Shown here in pieces: positions 16,663-26,900 of a DNA stretch of 27,903 bases. The position numbers were made by a program, and so were the translations under genes. Positions within the stretch are counted from its first letter, which is position 1. Every line of letters starts with the position of its first letter. The notes below the pieces were generated by a model. That model ran no database searches and had not been told where the DNA came from. It saw nothing but the letters and a program-made list of their open reading frames with translations. The DNA comes from Bacteroidales bacterium UBA1077 (GTDB lineage Bacteria > Bacteroidota > Bacteroidia > Bacteroidales > UBA932): assembly GCA_002314195.1 (NCBI GenBank), contig DCCQ01000109.1:1-27903 (forward strand). The letters run 5' to 3'.

Positions 16663-18978
16663 TTATTTTCCTTGTCTTCTGGCAATAAGTACGATCCCTG
16701 TAATCATCAGGCTCAGAGGGAAAATGCCCAGGAATATAATCTTCAGCCACATGGAGAAGCCGACCGGCAAGTCAATCTCGCCATCCACAGCGTTCACTCT
16801 GTCGACGACTATAGGAAACTTGTCACCGGAAAACCATCTGAACGGCCCCTTGACCATAGTATAGTTGGAGGCGTCTATGCCGGAGTGGCCCGTGCTGAGT
16901 TCCTCGTTGGCGATGAAGTCAGCGTCTCCGGAAATAGCGATCCTCTGCTCCTTGCCGTCAACCTTTCTGCCCAATGTCACGAAAGTGGAATAGACTCCTG
17001 CCTTCTCCCCCGCATTCTCGTTGCAGACAAACTCGCCATCTACAAAGTCTATCGTCTCGTACTCAATCCAAGCCTTATCCGAGGTCTCAAGCAAAGACTT
17101 GACCTCGAAATTCTTGACTCCGGAGCAGTCGATCGCCAAAGCGGTCGGCATCAGCACGCGGTAGCCCCACTCGGCCACACTCTTGTAGATCGGGCTGGAT
17201 TCGATGGCCGCCTGCGTGAAATCAACAGGCACGAAAGTAGGCGATATGTACTGGTTCTCCTGCACCACCAAGCCGTCATAGTATTTCACACCGAGGCGGT
17301 TGACCACCGGAGCAAGATACTTTCCGCGCTTGTAGTTTGATAGGATGTACAGGTCGCCACCCCTGTCAATGTAGGAATAGATGTTTGCCAACGCGGTCTC
17401 CGACAAAGGTTCGTTAATGTCTGTGATGACCAGGACATCAGTCCCCTCATAATCCGCCGCATTGTCAAGATCGAGTGTCCTCACATCGAATCCCATGTTG
17501 TACAACGAATGCCTGAACCACTTGTCGTAACCGACCAGATAGTATCCACGGGCTCCATAATTGTCAAGAGCCCTGGCTCCATACCCTTTCGCGAAGGCGA
17601 CCATAGGACTCTTCGCCACCAACTTGTTGAACACCATGGACATCTCCTCCTCGGTCGGAAGTTTCTGATTGTCATTGAACATCCTCATCACCTCCTTATG
17701 GCCGTGCTGATCCTCGACAATCCTCAGGCACCTGTATTTTTCAGGTGCCAGATCGACGATGGCGTCTATCTCCTCCTTATTGAGGAAGTCCTCCAGTTTC
17801 ACATTATGTACCGTGCAAAGTTCCTTTGCCCTCTGATCCCACGTCATGTCGGGATAGTTAGCCTCCAAGGTCTTATTCTCACACGGAGCATAGTAATAGA
17901 CGTATTTCAGTTCGGTGTCAGGCTTGAACCGGATGTACTTCTCCAATCTTTCCTTGTCGTAATTCTTGTTATGCGGATGGAACCAGAAGAATTGTTCGTC
18001 GAAAAGGTTCACGTACGTCGTAATAGTCAGCTTATCCTTGATGTTCCTCATTATATCCTGGCTTTCCTTGCAAAGGGTGTTGCTCTGGGTATAAGTGGCA
18101 TCGTAGTAATATTTCAGTTTAGGGAAAGTCGTGATGTAGCCGCATGCGAGGCAGACTGCGACAATCGCACAATACTTCAGGACCTTGACCTTCATGCTCA
18201 TGACACTCTTCTCAGTGTTGAGTTTGAAAATGGACAATGACAGGAACAGAGTGATGACGATGATGAAATAGAAGAAATCCTGGCTGGAGAATATTCCGGA
18301 CAGAAAACTTCTTGACTTACCCGAAAGGTCAAGCCAATAAGTGATATCCCTCATCAAATCACTTCCACGCCCCATGTCTCCCACATTATTCAGGAAAGCA
18401 AGTACCGCCAAAGTGCCGATAGCCGCCACCACCTGATACTTTGTTAGGGAAGAGAAGAATATTCCTATCGCTGAATATGCCAAGATCAGCAGATATAAAC
18501 CCAACAGTCCCACAACAACTATCTTATAGTCGAAATGTGGGGTGAAGATGTGGGTGAACACAGAGAAGAGAGCTATGATCCCTATCAGCACTCCTCCATA
18601 GACCACCATTGACAGGAATTTTCCAAGGATTATGGAAGAATTCTTGACAGGGGAAGAGTACAGCAACTTGATGGAGCCGCTCGCATACTCCCTGCTCATA
18701 AGCCCCATTGTCAAAAGAGGAATATACAGATAGATGTACCTCTGTATGCCAGGCATGATGCTTGACATCGACGTGCCGAAAACCTGCTGGGACACACTCC
18801 ATGCGCCACGCCCCAGATCCTTGGAATCCAATATTCCTCCCAAGACATCAACGAAACTATAGCCCACCTGCACAGCGAAGACAAGAAGTAACAGCCAGGC
18901 GACCGGAGAATAGAACATCGTGTTCAATTCGATCTTCGCTATTCTTAATGTCTGATTGAAATTATTGTGCTTTCTCAT
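16663..18978 (-). CDS. GldF-GldG-like fused ABC-2 permease A
   Basis: This 771-residue protein has the same plan as permease B (13425-15725). An N-terminal ABC-2 membrane unit (SPVAWLLLLVFAVQVGYSF and the LLYSSPVKN loop) and a middle helix precede a GldG-like periplasmic domain opening YYDATYTQSNTL. A last helix (IIFLGIFPLSLMITGIVL) ends near the C-terminus. Shared motifs at equivalent places show the two permeases are paralogues, but the periplasmic domains are clearly more diverged than the ATPases. It overlaps the end of ATPase A by 17 bp, indicating coupled translation and a dedicated pair. Substrate unknown; the neighbouring M16 protease and SusC/SusD genes suggest proteins or peptides. 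Confidence 0.88.
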   Translation of the reverse strand: MRKHNNFNQTLRIAKIELNTMFYSPVAWLLLLVFAVQVGYSFVDVLGGILDSKDLGRGAWSVSQQVFGTSMSSIMPGIQRYIYLYIPLLTMGLMSREYASGSIKLLYSSPVKNSSIILGKFLSMVVYGGVLIGIIALFSVFTHIFTPHFDYKIVVVGLLGLYLLILAYSAIGIFFSSLTKYQVVAAIGTLAVLAFLNNVGDMGRGSDLMRDITYWLDLSGKSRSFLSGIFSSQDFFYFIIVITLFLSLSIFKLNTEKSVMSMKVKVLKYCAIVAVCLACGYITTFPKLKYYYDATYTQSNTLCKESQDIMRNIKDKLTITTYVNLFDEQFFWFHPHNKNYDKERLEKYIRFKPDTELKYVYYYAPCENKTLEANYPDMTWDQRAKELCTVHNVKLEDFLNKEEIDAIVDLAPEKYRCLRIVEDQHGHKEVMRMFNDNQKLPTEEEMSMVFNKLVAKSPMVAFAKGYGARALDNYGARGYYLVGYDKWFRHSLYNMGFDVRTLDLDNAADYEGTDVLVITDINEPLSETALANIYSYIDRGGDLYILSNYKRGKYLAPVVNRLGVKYYDGLVVQENQYISPTFVPVDFTQAAIESSPIYKSVAEWGYRVLMPTALAIDCSGVKNFEVKSLLETSDKAWIEYETIDFVDGEFVCNENAGEKAGVYSTFVTLGRKVDGKEQRIAISGDADFIANEELSTGHSGIDASNYTMVKGPFRWFSGDKFPIVVDRVNAVDGEIDLPVGFSMWLKIIFLGIFPLSLMITGIVLIARRQGK

Positions 18979-19912
18979 ACTGATTTATTTTCGCATTACC
19001 GGATAACCGCGCAAAGATCTCATTAAGAGCCGCCCTTTCCACATAAATGCTTTTCAGATTCCAATTCTGCCTGACACTTTCCTGAATATACGTCTCAGTA
19101 ATGGAAATGTCATCCTTGAGGAATATCCTATAGCAGCCGTCCTCCAGAGCCTCGACACCATTGTTCTCAGTCAGGTTCGCCAGAACCTCCATCGAAGGAG
19201 AATTTGCGAACTCTACGATGAAACTCTCAGGAGCGACATAGTTGTCGAATTCCTCCATAGTGCCCGAGAAAACGAGTCTTCCGCTCTCGATCATGTAGAT
19301 GTTGTCACAGATGGCCTGAACCTCCGAAAGAATATGAGTGGACAGGAGAACCGCATGATGCCTCGCGATGTCGCGTATGAGATTACGGATCTCAACTATC
19401 TGATTAGGATCAAGACCGTTGGTAGGCTCATCCAGAACGACGAACTTCGGATTGTGGACAATGGCCTGGGCTATGCCAACCCTCTGCTGGTAACCACCTG
19501 AAAGGTTCTTGATCAATCTGTCCTTAAAATGCGAAATGGAACATTTTTCCAATGCCCGGGCAACAGCCTCATCGACTTTGTCCGGCTCCACCAATCTCAA
19601 AAACGCGGCGTGCCTGAGGTACTCTCCCACAGTCAAATCCATGTACAGAGGCGGTTGCTGGGGCAGGAATCCAATGTTCTTCTTGGCCTCTACCGGATCC
19701 TCACGCAGGTTGACCCCGTTTATGAACACATCTCCTTCCGTCTGATTCAGGACTCCGCAGATAATGTTCATGGTGGTGGACTTTCCCGCGCCATTGGATC
19801 CGAGAAGACCCGTCACTCCCTTCTCATTTATCTCAAAACTAACATTCCTCACGGCCCATTGGACGCTGTAACGATGCGACAAGTTTCTTACGGAAACTAT
19901 TGATTTTTCCAT
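18962..19912 (-). CDS. ABC transporter ATPase A (GldA-like)
   Basis: This 316-residue nucleotide-binding subunit has Walker A GSNGAGKST (38-46), signature LSGGYQQ (137-143), Walker B FVVLDEP (157-163) and switch His193. A C-terminal extension follows, typical of ABC-2 exporters of the GldA/NosF/YbhF type. It is the first gene after the terminator-like hairpin at 19951-19974 and heads the five-gene group ending with the M16 protease. Its 3' end overlaps permease A by 17 bp. No exact TAnnTTTG lies ahead of it; the nearest candidate is a run resembling TATGTTTTTG about 15-25 bp upstream. Transcription may therefore come partly from SusC read-through. It is a paralogue of ATPase B. Confidence 0.95.
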   Translation of the reverse strand: MEKSIVSVRNLSHRYSVQWAVRNVSFEINEKGVTGLLGSNGAGKSTTMNIICGVLNQTEGDVFINGVNLREDPVEAKKNIGFLPQQPPLYMDLTVGEYLRHAAFLRLVEPDKVDEAVARALEKCSISHFKDRLIKNLSGGYQQRVGIAQAIVHNPKFVVLDEPTNGLDPNQIVEIRNLIRDIARHHAVLLSTHILSEVQAICDNIYMIESGRLVFSGTMEEFDNYVAPESFIVEFANSPSMEVLANLTENNGVEALEDGCYRIFLKDDISITETYIQESVRQNWNLKSIYVERAALNEIFARLSGNAKINQYEKAQ

Positions 19913-19941
19913 ACATTAATTATACCCAAAAACATATTGTC

Positions 19942-19974
19942 CCAAGAAAAGGGGGCGGTCCATGAAACCGCCCT
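19942..19974 (-). terminator. Terminator-like hairpin between the lipoprotein and ABC genes
   Basis: GGGCGGT (19953-19959) pairs with ACCGCCC (19967-19973) around a 7-nt loop. In the minus-strand sense the stem is followed by CCTTTTCTTGG, a short interrupted U-tract. It lies 22 nt after the PKD-like lipoprotein stop and 40 nt before ATPase A, so it can end or weaken the SusC-to-lipoprotein transcript. Confidence 0.6.
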
Positions 19975-19994
19975 TATCTCAGAAGAACAGAACC

Positions 19995-21611
19995 TTAGTA
20001 GTTCCACATACTATTGTTCTTGTATTTGATGTCCACAATCCTCCCCACTTTCTCCGGAGCCTGATAGACCAGCTTGTGTTCATCCTTGATGTTCTTGGCG
20101 GCATTGGCACCCAAGACAAAGAAACTTCCGTCCTCAAGTCCTACGGCCAGATGGATGTTTCTTACAGAGCCATAATCCATTGCGGTAATGTCGCTGTCGA
20201 AATGATAGTAAAGCTCCGCATCGGACATATTCACAATGTCCACCATGTAAAGATCCTTTCCTATCGCGAAGAACGCATATTCAGGAAGATTGTAAGTCGG
20301 GAAAGCGCACACTGACGGAACAGCGGGAAGCCCTTTTATCTCGTGTTTTGTCATCGACGTTATCTCAGGCATGTCAGCCCCCCACTTTTTGGTCAGGACA
20401 AACCGCTGGAGGAACAGTTTGCCGGTAGACTCGTCCTTCAGGAGTTCAAAGAAGCCGTAGTACGAACTCCACCCCTCTCCTGACGCGGCGGACTGGCTTA
20501 TGTGAAGCAAATCATAACCTTTAAGATCGCCAAGAGGAACAACATCCTCCTTATAGAACTTATCGTCCACCTCTATAGGAATGATTCCGGACGCGCCCTC
20601 GGCAGGAGTGTCATAGTCTCCACTGCCATCCTGAAAATAAAGCAATCTCTTGTTGTTGCCGTCATAGATCACCTGATAGCCGAAGCGGTTGCTCATATAA
20701 AATCCACGACATACCGTGCAGTTCGTCAAGACCTCATCCTCTCCTTCGACCTTAAGCGGTGTCGGAAGAAAATATTCTGAATTATAAACCGATGAGGACA
20801 ATTTCAGACGAGAGTACAACTTTCCGTCCTGGTCGCGGACCACGTCAACATACTCCAGAAAAGAGCCTGGGTAAAGGACGGTATTGGCATCAGGATATTT
20901 CTTGCCGACAAACGCGTCTGACATGTCAATTTCCTTGGTGAAACCTTTACCCTCCAGATCTACGGCCCCACTCTTCTGGAAGACACACACATTTCCCACG
21001 ACATTGTCATCCCAATCGATTCCTTCTCTCCAATGCTCCTGCAGGGCAATCGGTCCGCTTCCAAGATCACCAATGTAGGCATCCGTTATGAAGCGTTCTC
21101 CGTCATAGTAATATTGATCGCTGCCTTCCGGCTGCTCCTTGGAATCAGTGTCAAGCAAGTCCGTCACGGACAGGAAAGAAAGTCTGGACTTGCCTTCATC
21201 GTCAGACAAAATCATCCAGGAATAGTCATTATTGTACACTCCGATGACATTGACAGTGACATAATTCATGTACACTACATCAGTACGCTTGTCTTTTACC
21301 TCAATGACAAGACGGACGCCATCCATAAGTTCATCCATCCTCCACTTGAAATTCATGGCATTCCATTCCGGTCTTGTCTCGCCATCAAGAATCCAGGTAA
21401 ACTCATAATTCTCCGGGTGGTTCACCACGATGTCAGGGTACTTTGGATTCACTTCCAGAACATCTCCTTGGGTAAGGTTGAAATGACTCGCATTTTCAAA
21501 CTGAATCTCAACTCTCTGGATGTCCACGTAATCATAATTTCCGTAATCCTTGTAACAACCCGCGGCCAAAACGGAGGAAATCACAAAGCAGACTATATTA
21601 ATTTTTTTCAT
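19995..21611 (-). CDS. PKD-like family outer-membrane lipoprotein
   Basis: This 538-residue predicted lipoprotein has signal MKKINIVCFVISSVLAAGC (lipid Cys19) and mature start YKDYGNYDY. It resembles the Bacteroidota 'PKD-like family' lipoproteins (Pfam PKD-like type) that follow SusC/SusD and DUF4843 genes. Its first part looks like immunoglobulin/PKD strands (EFTWILDG and following). The rest is beta-rich with repeated Tyr/Asp/Gly turns, suggesting a propeller-like domain (inference). It contains no enzyme motif I can see and probably helps bind the SusC/SusD ligand at the surface. The ATG at 21611 is chosen over an in-frame TTG at 21620. The gene begins about 22 bp after the DUF4843-like stop, so the two are co-transcribed. 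Confidence 0.82.
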   Translation of the reverse strand: MKKINIVCFVISSVLAAGCYKDYGNYDYVDIQRVEIQFENASHFNLTQGDVLEVNPKYPDIVVNHPENYEFTWILDGETRPEWNAMNFKWRMDELMDGVRLVIEVKDKRTDVVYMNYVTVNVIGVYNNDYSWMILSDDEGKSRLSFLSVTDLLDTDSKEQPEGSDQYYYDGERFITDAYIGDLGSGPIALQEHWREGIDWDDNVVGNVCVFQKSGAVDLEGKGFTKEIDMSDAFVGKKYPDANTVLYPGSFLEYVDVVRDQDGKLYSRLKLSSSVYNSEYFLPTPLKVEGEDEVLTNCTVCRGFYMSNRFGYQVIYDGNNKRLLYFQDGSGDYDTPAEGASGIIPIEVDDKFYKEDVVPLGDLKGYDLLHISQSAASGEGWSSYYGFFELLKDESTGKLFLQRFVLTKKWGADMPEITSMTKHEIKGLPAVPSVCAFPTYNLPEYAFFAIGKDLYMVDIVNMSDAELYYHFDSDITAMDYGSVRNIHLAVGLEDGSFFVLGANAAKNIKDEHKLVYQAPEKVGRIVDIKYKNNSMWNY

Positions 21612-21633
21612 ATCTTTCAATGATCTTTAATGA

Positions 21634-22368
21634 TTAATAGATAGGAATCTCCATCTCTGAGCCATCATCCTCCTTGATACCGTTCTTCTTGATATACTCC
21701 TTTGTCGCGATGGCCACCTGCCTGATCTCGGCACTGGACATTCCCTCAATAGTGGTAAAACCAGGATTAGCCTCAATAATCGTCACATACTTCTTGTAAG
21801 AGTACTCTCCGAAAAAGACACCGGCTATGTTGGTGTCCCACCAAAGCGGTTTCGAGATCTTGTTGTTGAACCGCAACTGGATGTCAGTATAAGAATCAGA
21901 CGGACTGCCGAAGGCCACCTTCAAGTCATCGCTTTCGACAAGGCGGAGCCTGAGCACCCTCTCGTCACCGTCTGCAAGTTTTTCCTTATAGACAGTAACA
22001 TGCAGTGTGTCTTCTGTTTGTCCTTTACGGAAGAGAAGTCTCTCCGGCAGGGAATACTGATCGGGTGTGGCGGTGGTCTTGTCAGCAACCACCTCCACCT
22101 TGTACTCCATGTCCTTTTCAGGCAGATGTCCCACAAAACCCAAGTAATAGTTCTGTGTGAACTCGGTCACTCCATAATGATGCGAGAAAGACATCATCGC
22201 GGTGTCCACTCTGACATTATTTCCCTCATGGTCTTTGATGTAACGTTTGAAATAAACATAATTGTCATTTCCGGAGAACACCTCCACTTCCTGTACGTTG
22301 CAACTCTGGACAGCGGCCAAAGCGACGAATGCAAGGAAAAATATTATCGATAATATATTTCTGTTCAT
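21634..22368 (-). CDS. DUF4843-like lipoprotein of a SusCD locus
   Basis: This 244-residue predicted lipoprotein starts MNRNILSIIFFLAFVALAAVQ, with the probable lipid Cys at residue 23 in an imperfect lipobox (VQSC). The mature part is beta-rich and resembles the DUF4843 family, found almost only next to SusC/SusD pairs in Bacteroidota; biochemical function is unknown. An open frame extends upstream to 22488, but that part lies inside the SusD gene and is not signal-like. The ATG at 22368, 10 bp after the SusD stop, is therefore the real start. It probably contributes an accessory surface subunit to the transporter. Confidence 0.82.
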   Translation of the reverse strand: MNRNILSIIFFLAFVALAAVQSCNVQEVEVFSGNDNYVYFKRYIKDHEGNNVRVDTAMMSFSHHYGVTEFTQNYYLGFVGHLPEKDMEYKVEVVADKTTATPDQYSLPERLLFRKGQTEDTLHVTVYKEKLADGDERVLRLRLVESDDLKVAFGSPSDSYTDIQLRFNNKISKPLWWDTNIAGVFFGEYSYKKYVTIIEANPGFTTIEGMSSAEIRQVAIATKEYIKKNGIKEDDGSEMEIPIY

Positions 22369-22378
22369 AATGGCGAGA

Positions 22379-23887
22379 TTAATTGATGTTTTCTGACTGC
22401 GGAGTCGGAATAACAAAACTTTCCGGCAGCATCTTGGCTGTGATCGGTTCATTGTACTTCTTGAAGTAATAGAAAGTATGACCTTCATTGAAATATTCCT
22501 TGCGGACTTCCATGAAAAGCTGCTTCTTGAAACTGTCCATGTCCGTGATTCCCAAGTCCATTTTCTTGCAGTTCCTGCCCTCTCTTATCAGATTGAGGTA
22601 ATAATTGGCTCCGTCTGTTGCACTGTAGTTGCCTTCGCTCGCCTTCGCCTCGGCCATGATGAGGTGCATCTCGCTGAGGCGGATGATCGGCAGCATGTCA
22701 GCCACCATGTTTGAACTTTCATTGCCACTTTCCAATTTCAGGTACTTCAATGGTTTGAATCCTACCTGCTTCCACTTCTCATTTCTCTCAACCAGATACC
22801 TGAGGCGATTGTCACCCGCGTCCGCCTCAGGCACACCCTCGAACTTGATGACCTTGGCATCCATATTCAAGTAATCATTAGATGTAGACACACTGAAAGG
22901 TTGATAGTTCTCGGTCATCTTAATGTCCGATAGGCAGAACATCAGGTCAGACGAGAATTTTCTGTCGAACTGGGTCTTGGAATCATTTGAATATATCAAC
23001 GCCTTCAAGCCGTCTTCTTTGTTATAGACGAAATCAGCAGCCTCTTTTGCCTGTTCGAAAGCCTCGGCATGCCTGCCCCAATAGTCATAGGCCCTTGCCA
23101 ACAATCCTGTGACTGCAATCACATTGATCCTATAGCCTCTGTACTCATAGAATGCAACAGCGTTGGTGCCTCCGGTTTGAAGTTGGAACCTGTTGTAACT
23201 GCTGAGCTGCGACAATCTGTCAGCGTCTTCGGTATCGTATGACGCAATCAGTTCCTTAGCCTCCTTCAAATCCCTGACTATTTTTGTCATGACACTCTCC
23301 ACGCTCTCCTTGGCATGACCTCCGTAATAAGGGAAATCCTCAAGATACGGGATGTAAGGCTTGCCGTCATCCGCTATAGGAGCAGGAGCGAAAAGCCTCA
23401 GCAGATCCAGGTGCAGCATGGCCCTGACAGCCAAGGCCTCTCCCTTGATGAGATTCTTCTCCTCCTGTCCGTCCCGAAACTCGCCCGGAGCCATGGACTC
23501 GATGTTCTTGATGATGTTGTTGGCGTTCGCAATTGTGAAATAAGCCTGCTTCCAGATGCCTTCAACGATCTGCTGCACACCTTCCTTTGTGTAATCAAAC
23601 TTGAACAAAGGATAATAATCGGAATATGAAGCCAAGCCTTTGATGTAGGCTTTACTTCCATCGACATAGTTCTGTGCAAGAACCTCCACAAAGCCGTAAG
23701 ACAATTCCCTTCCATAAAGATCGGAACCGCTCATCGTGTTGTAAAGGCCGTTGATGGCGTTATGAAAGCCATCCGCCTCCTCAAAAAGTTCCTCCTCGAT
23801 AACAGTATCTTCAGGAGTGATGTCCAACCACGAGCAAGAAGTCGCCGTCAAGGTCAACACAGCAAGTATGGTAATTAATTTCTTCAT
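22379..23887 (-). CDS. SusD/RagB-family nutrient-binding outer-membrane lipoprotein
   Basis: This 502-residue lipoprotein has signal MKKLITILAVLTLTATSC (lipid Cys18) and mature start SWLDITPED, the typical SusD opening. Helical TPR-like segments (for example AYDYWGRHAEAFEQAKEAA) and the C-terminal RLSEMHLIMAEAKAS motif mark the family. SusD proteins form a lid on the SusC barrel and capture ligand at the cell surface. The family binds glycans in many loci, but RagB-type members serve peptide uptake, and the ligand here is not evident. The ATG at 23887 is chosen over TTG at 23896; it lies 14 bp after the SusC stop. It is followed after 10 bp by the DUF4843-like gene. Confidence 0.95.
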   Translation of the reverse strand: MKKLITILAVLTLTATSCSWLDITPEDTVIEEELFEEADGFHNAINGLYNTMSGSDLYGRELSYGFVEVLAQNYVDGSKAYIKGLASYSDYYPLFKFDYTKEGVQQIVEGIWKQAYFTIANANNIIKNIESMAPGEFRDGQEEKNLIKGEALAVRAMLHLDLLRLFAPAPIADDGKPYIPYLEDFPYYGGHAKESVESVMTKIVRDLKEAKELIASYDTEDADRLSQLSSYNRFQLQTGGTNAVAFYEYRGYRINVIAVTGLLARAYDYWGRHAEAFEQAKEAADFVYNKEDGLKALIYSNDSKTQFDRKFSSDLMFCLSDIKMTENYQPFSVSTSNDYLNMDAKVIKFEGVPEADAGDNRLRYLVERNEKWKQVGFKPLKYLKLESGNESSNMVADMLPIIRLSEMHLIMAEAKASEGNYSATDGANYYLNLIREGRNCKKMDLGITDMDSFKKQLFMEVRKEYFNEGHTFYYFKKYNEPITAKMLPESFVIPTPQSENIN

Positions 23888-23901
23888 CGTATTCAATTTT
23901 G

Positions 23902-26900
23902 CTATAGGGTAAATTTAACAGAGAAATTCACAGTCCTTGCATAAGGATAGGAAGTACCTCTCTCCATCTCGATTGACTGAAGATGGAATATGTCATTCAT
24001 ACCGACAGTGAATTTCATCGTGCTGAAATGAATCTTCTTCATCAGAGCCCTCGGCATCTCGTATGCGAGTTCCACAGAACTCAATGAGAGAGAGTTGTAA
24101 TCCTGCACAAAACGTGAGGTAGGTTTGGTGAAATTAGTCACATTCCTATCGACGGAAATCTTCTTGTACTTTGCGACATCACCCGGCTTCATCCATCTAT
24201 CCTCCATAACCCTCTCGTCCACATTAGAGGCATAGACATTGACATTCTCAACCTTGTCCACCAGAGTCTGGTTGTACCTCTGTGCCCCGAACTCGTACAT
24301 GAACGAGGCATATAGGCTGAACTGCTTGTAGGTAAGGTTGAAACCGAATGAGCCCTGCGCCTTAGGCTCAGTGGTACCGAGTACCACCTGATCCGAGGCA
24401 TCCCATTTGTTCACAATGTCACCCGTACGGCTCAGGAAAATCTCTTCTCCATCCACCGGATTGATTCCCAAAGACCTTACACCATAAATGGAGTTCAGTG
24501 AGCCACCCTCAACATACTGCAGGAACGGCATGGTCTGCTTCTCCCTGTCAGAATCGTTATAAGCAAGGTTCTGGCGATACATGGCGATAACCTTCTCATT
24601 GTACGCCTTCATGGAATTCGAGATCTTCTCGATTCTGTTCTTATTGTGAGCCATATTGAGGTTCAGAATCAGATTCCAGTCTTTATTCCTTATAGGATTC
24701 ACTCTCAAATCCAACTCGAATCCCTTGTTGGAAATCTCGCCCACATTGTCCTTATATGATGAGAAACCGGCAGATGACGGCAATGTGACGGATGTGATCA
24801 GATCCACAGTTCTCTTGTCATAGTAAGAGGCTCTTGCGTAGACAAGATCGTCCCACAGTCCCAGTTCGGCACCGAAGTCCAAAGTGTTGGTGGTCTCCCA
24901 TTTCAACTTGGAATTGCCCAATGCCTTCAGGACAGCGCCATAACCTGTCTTGTACCATTCATCGGAAAGTATCACGTAGGAAGATCTTGCGTCGTAAGCC
25001 GGGAAATTAGCCTTACCGGTCTGTCCGAACGAGCCTCTGACTTTCAAACGGTTGATCCAGCCGAGATCTTTCATGAAATCGTACTTGTGTATGTTGATAC
25101 CAAGACCACCGGACCAGAACGGAGCGAATCTTTTATCAGCTCCGAAAGCGGAGGAACCGTCAAGACGAAAAGAGGCGTCGAGAAGGTAGGTGTCATCGTA
25201 GGCATAGTTTACTGATGCCAGAGCACCCAACATCCTCTTGGTGTCCTCATAGAAAGTACCTTTCTTGTACACTTCCTTGGCATACATCGGAGAAGAAAGC
25301 AAACCAGAAGGGAATCCAATGTAAGTCATGTATTTCGAAGTGGCGTTGTCCTCCCTGAGGTTAAATCCGGCAAGCGCGTTTATCGCATGCTTCTCTATCC
25401 TCGTGTTGTAAGACAAAGTGGCCGACAAATCTATTGAATAGCCATCATTGTCGCCCATATTGTATGTTCCGGAAGAGATGTTCTTGTCACTAAGAGGGAA
25501 GAGGTTGCCACTTTGCTTGGACTTCGGGTCATAGAACGTGTCAGAGCTGTTCATCTCTTTCGTCAAGCTCAGTTGTCCCTTGAACAGCAAAGAAGGAATT
25601 ATATGCCAGTTCACGGACAGATTGTTAATGATCTCCTCTCGTTTCTGCTTCGCAAAATTATGCAAGGTGGCCTCATACATAGGGTTCTCCTTGTTGATCG
25701 CGGTACCACTGCCCCAATAGCGCAGCTTCTCAAGGATTCTGCCATTCTCATCCATGTACTTGTCATACGGCAGCTGTGAGACGAACTTGGAGAAGTCGCC
25801 ATATGGGGAATCAGCGGAATTAGTCTGCGTATAGGAGAAATAGTTTCTGATATTCACATTCTTGTAGTTGTACTGAATATAAGCCCCAGCGCCAAGGTTG
25901 TCTCTCTTGGAGCCCTTCATCACACCGTCCTGGTTGGAATACTTGACATCGATTCCAAAACGAAGCGAATTGCTGCCTCCATCAATGTAAAGACTGTGGT
26001 TGTTATTGAACACCGTCCTTAGCGGCTTTGCCATCCAGTAGGTGTCCACACCCTCTTTTACATTGGCTAGCTTTTCATAATATTCCTTCTTCAAGGTATA
26101 TTCAGGCGTATATCCATCACTCTGCGCAATATCATAGAATCCGACCTGCCTTTCAAGTTCCAGCTTGTCCGCGGCGTTGAGCAAATGATAGTCACTCAGA
26201 TCCGGAGCAGTCACCGAGCCTGTGAAATTGTATGAGACATTCAGTTTTCCGGGCTTCGGTTTGACAGTTGTGATGACAACCACACCATTTGCGGCCCTTG
26301 AACCGTAAAGGGCGGTCGCAGCGGCATCCTTAAGGATGGTGATGGACTCGATACGGTTCGGGTCGAAATCATATAAAGTGGTGACATTAATCTCGAATCC
26401 GTCCATAATGAATGTAGGGAGATTCGGATTGTCACGCAAATTGGATTCTGACAAATCACCGGTCTCAAGTTTGTCATAATTACCCATCCCGGATTGCCCT
26501 CGGATGTACATTTCCGGAACAGAGTTAGGGTTCGAGCCCATGAGGTTATTGTCAACTATTCTAAACGAAGGGTCAAAGTTCTGAATGGCCTTGAGAACAT
26601 TGGTCTTGGAGGCCTTGAGCAATTCATCATTGCTGATGGTGACAGAGTTACCCGTAAATGATTCCTGTTTGATGTTTGTGATGCCAGTGATCACAACGGT
26701 CGAGATAAAAGTGATGTCATCCTCCATCGTGACATCAAGGACCTGACCGGCCTTGCAGGTCTTGGTCAAAGTCTTGAACCCGACACTGGAGAACTCCAGG
26801 ACGACATCACCTGAGGATGATGGTTCGAAAGTAAGGCTAAACTTACCGGACGCATCTGTCTCGACACCAACGCTGGTGCCCTTCACGATGACAGCGACTC

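Noticed and set aside
19920..19945. A minus-strand run like TATGTTTTTG as promoter of the ABC/M16 genes.
   Set aside because: Spacing between TA and TTTG is wrong for the consensus, so it is mentioned only as a weak candidate.
22369..22488. Upstream extension of the DUF4843-like gene to 22488.
   Set aside because: The extra 40 codons lie within the SusD gene in another frame and hide a good lipoprotein signal starting at 22368.
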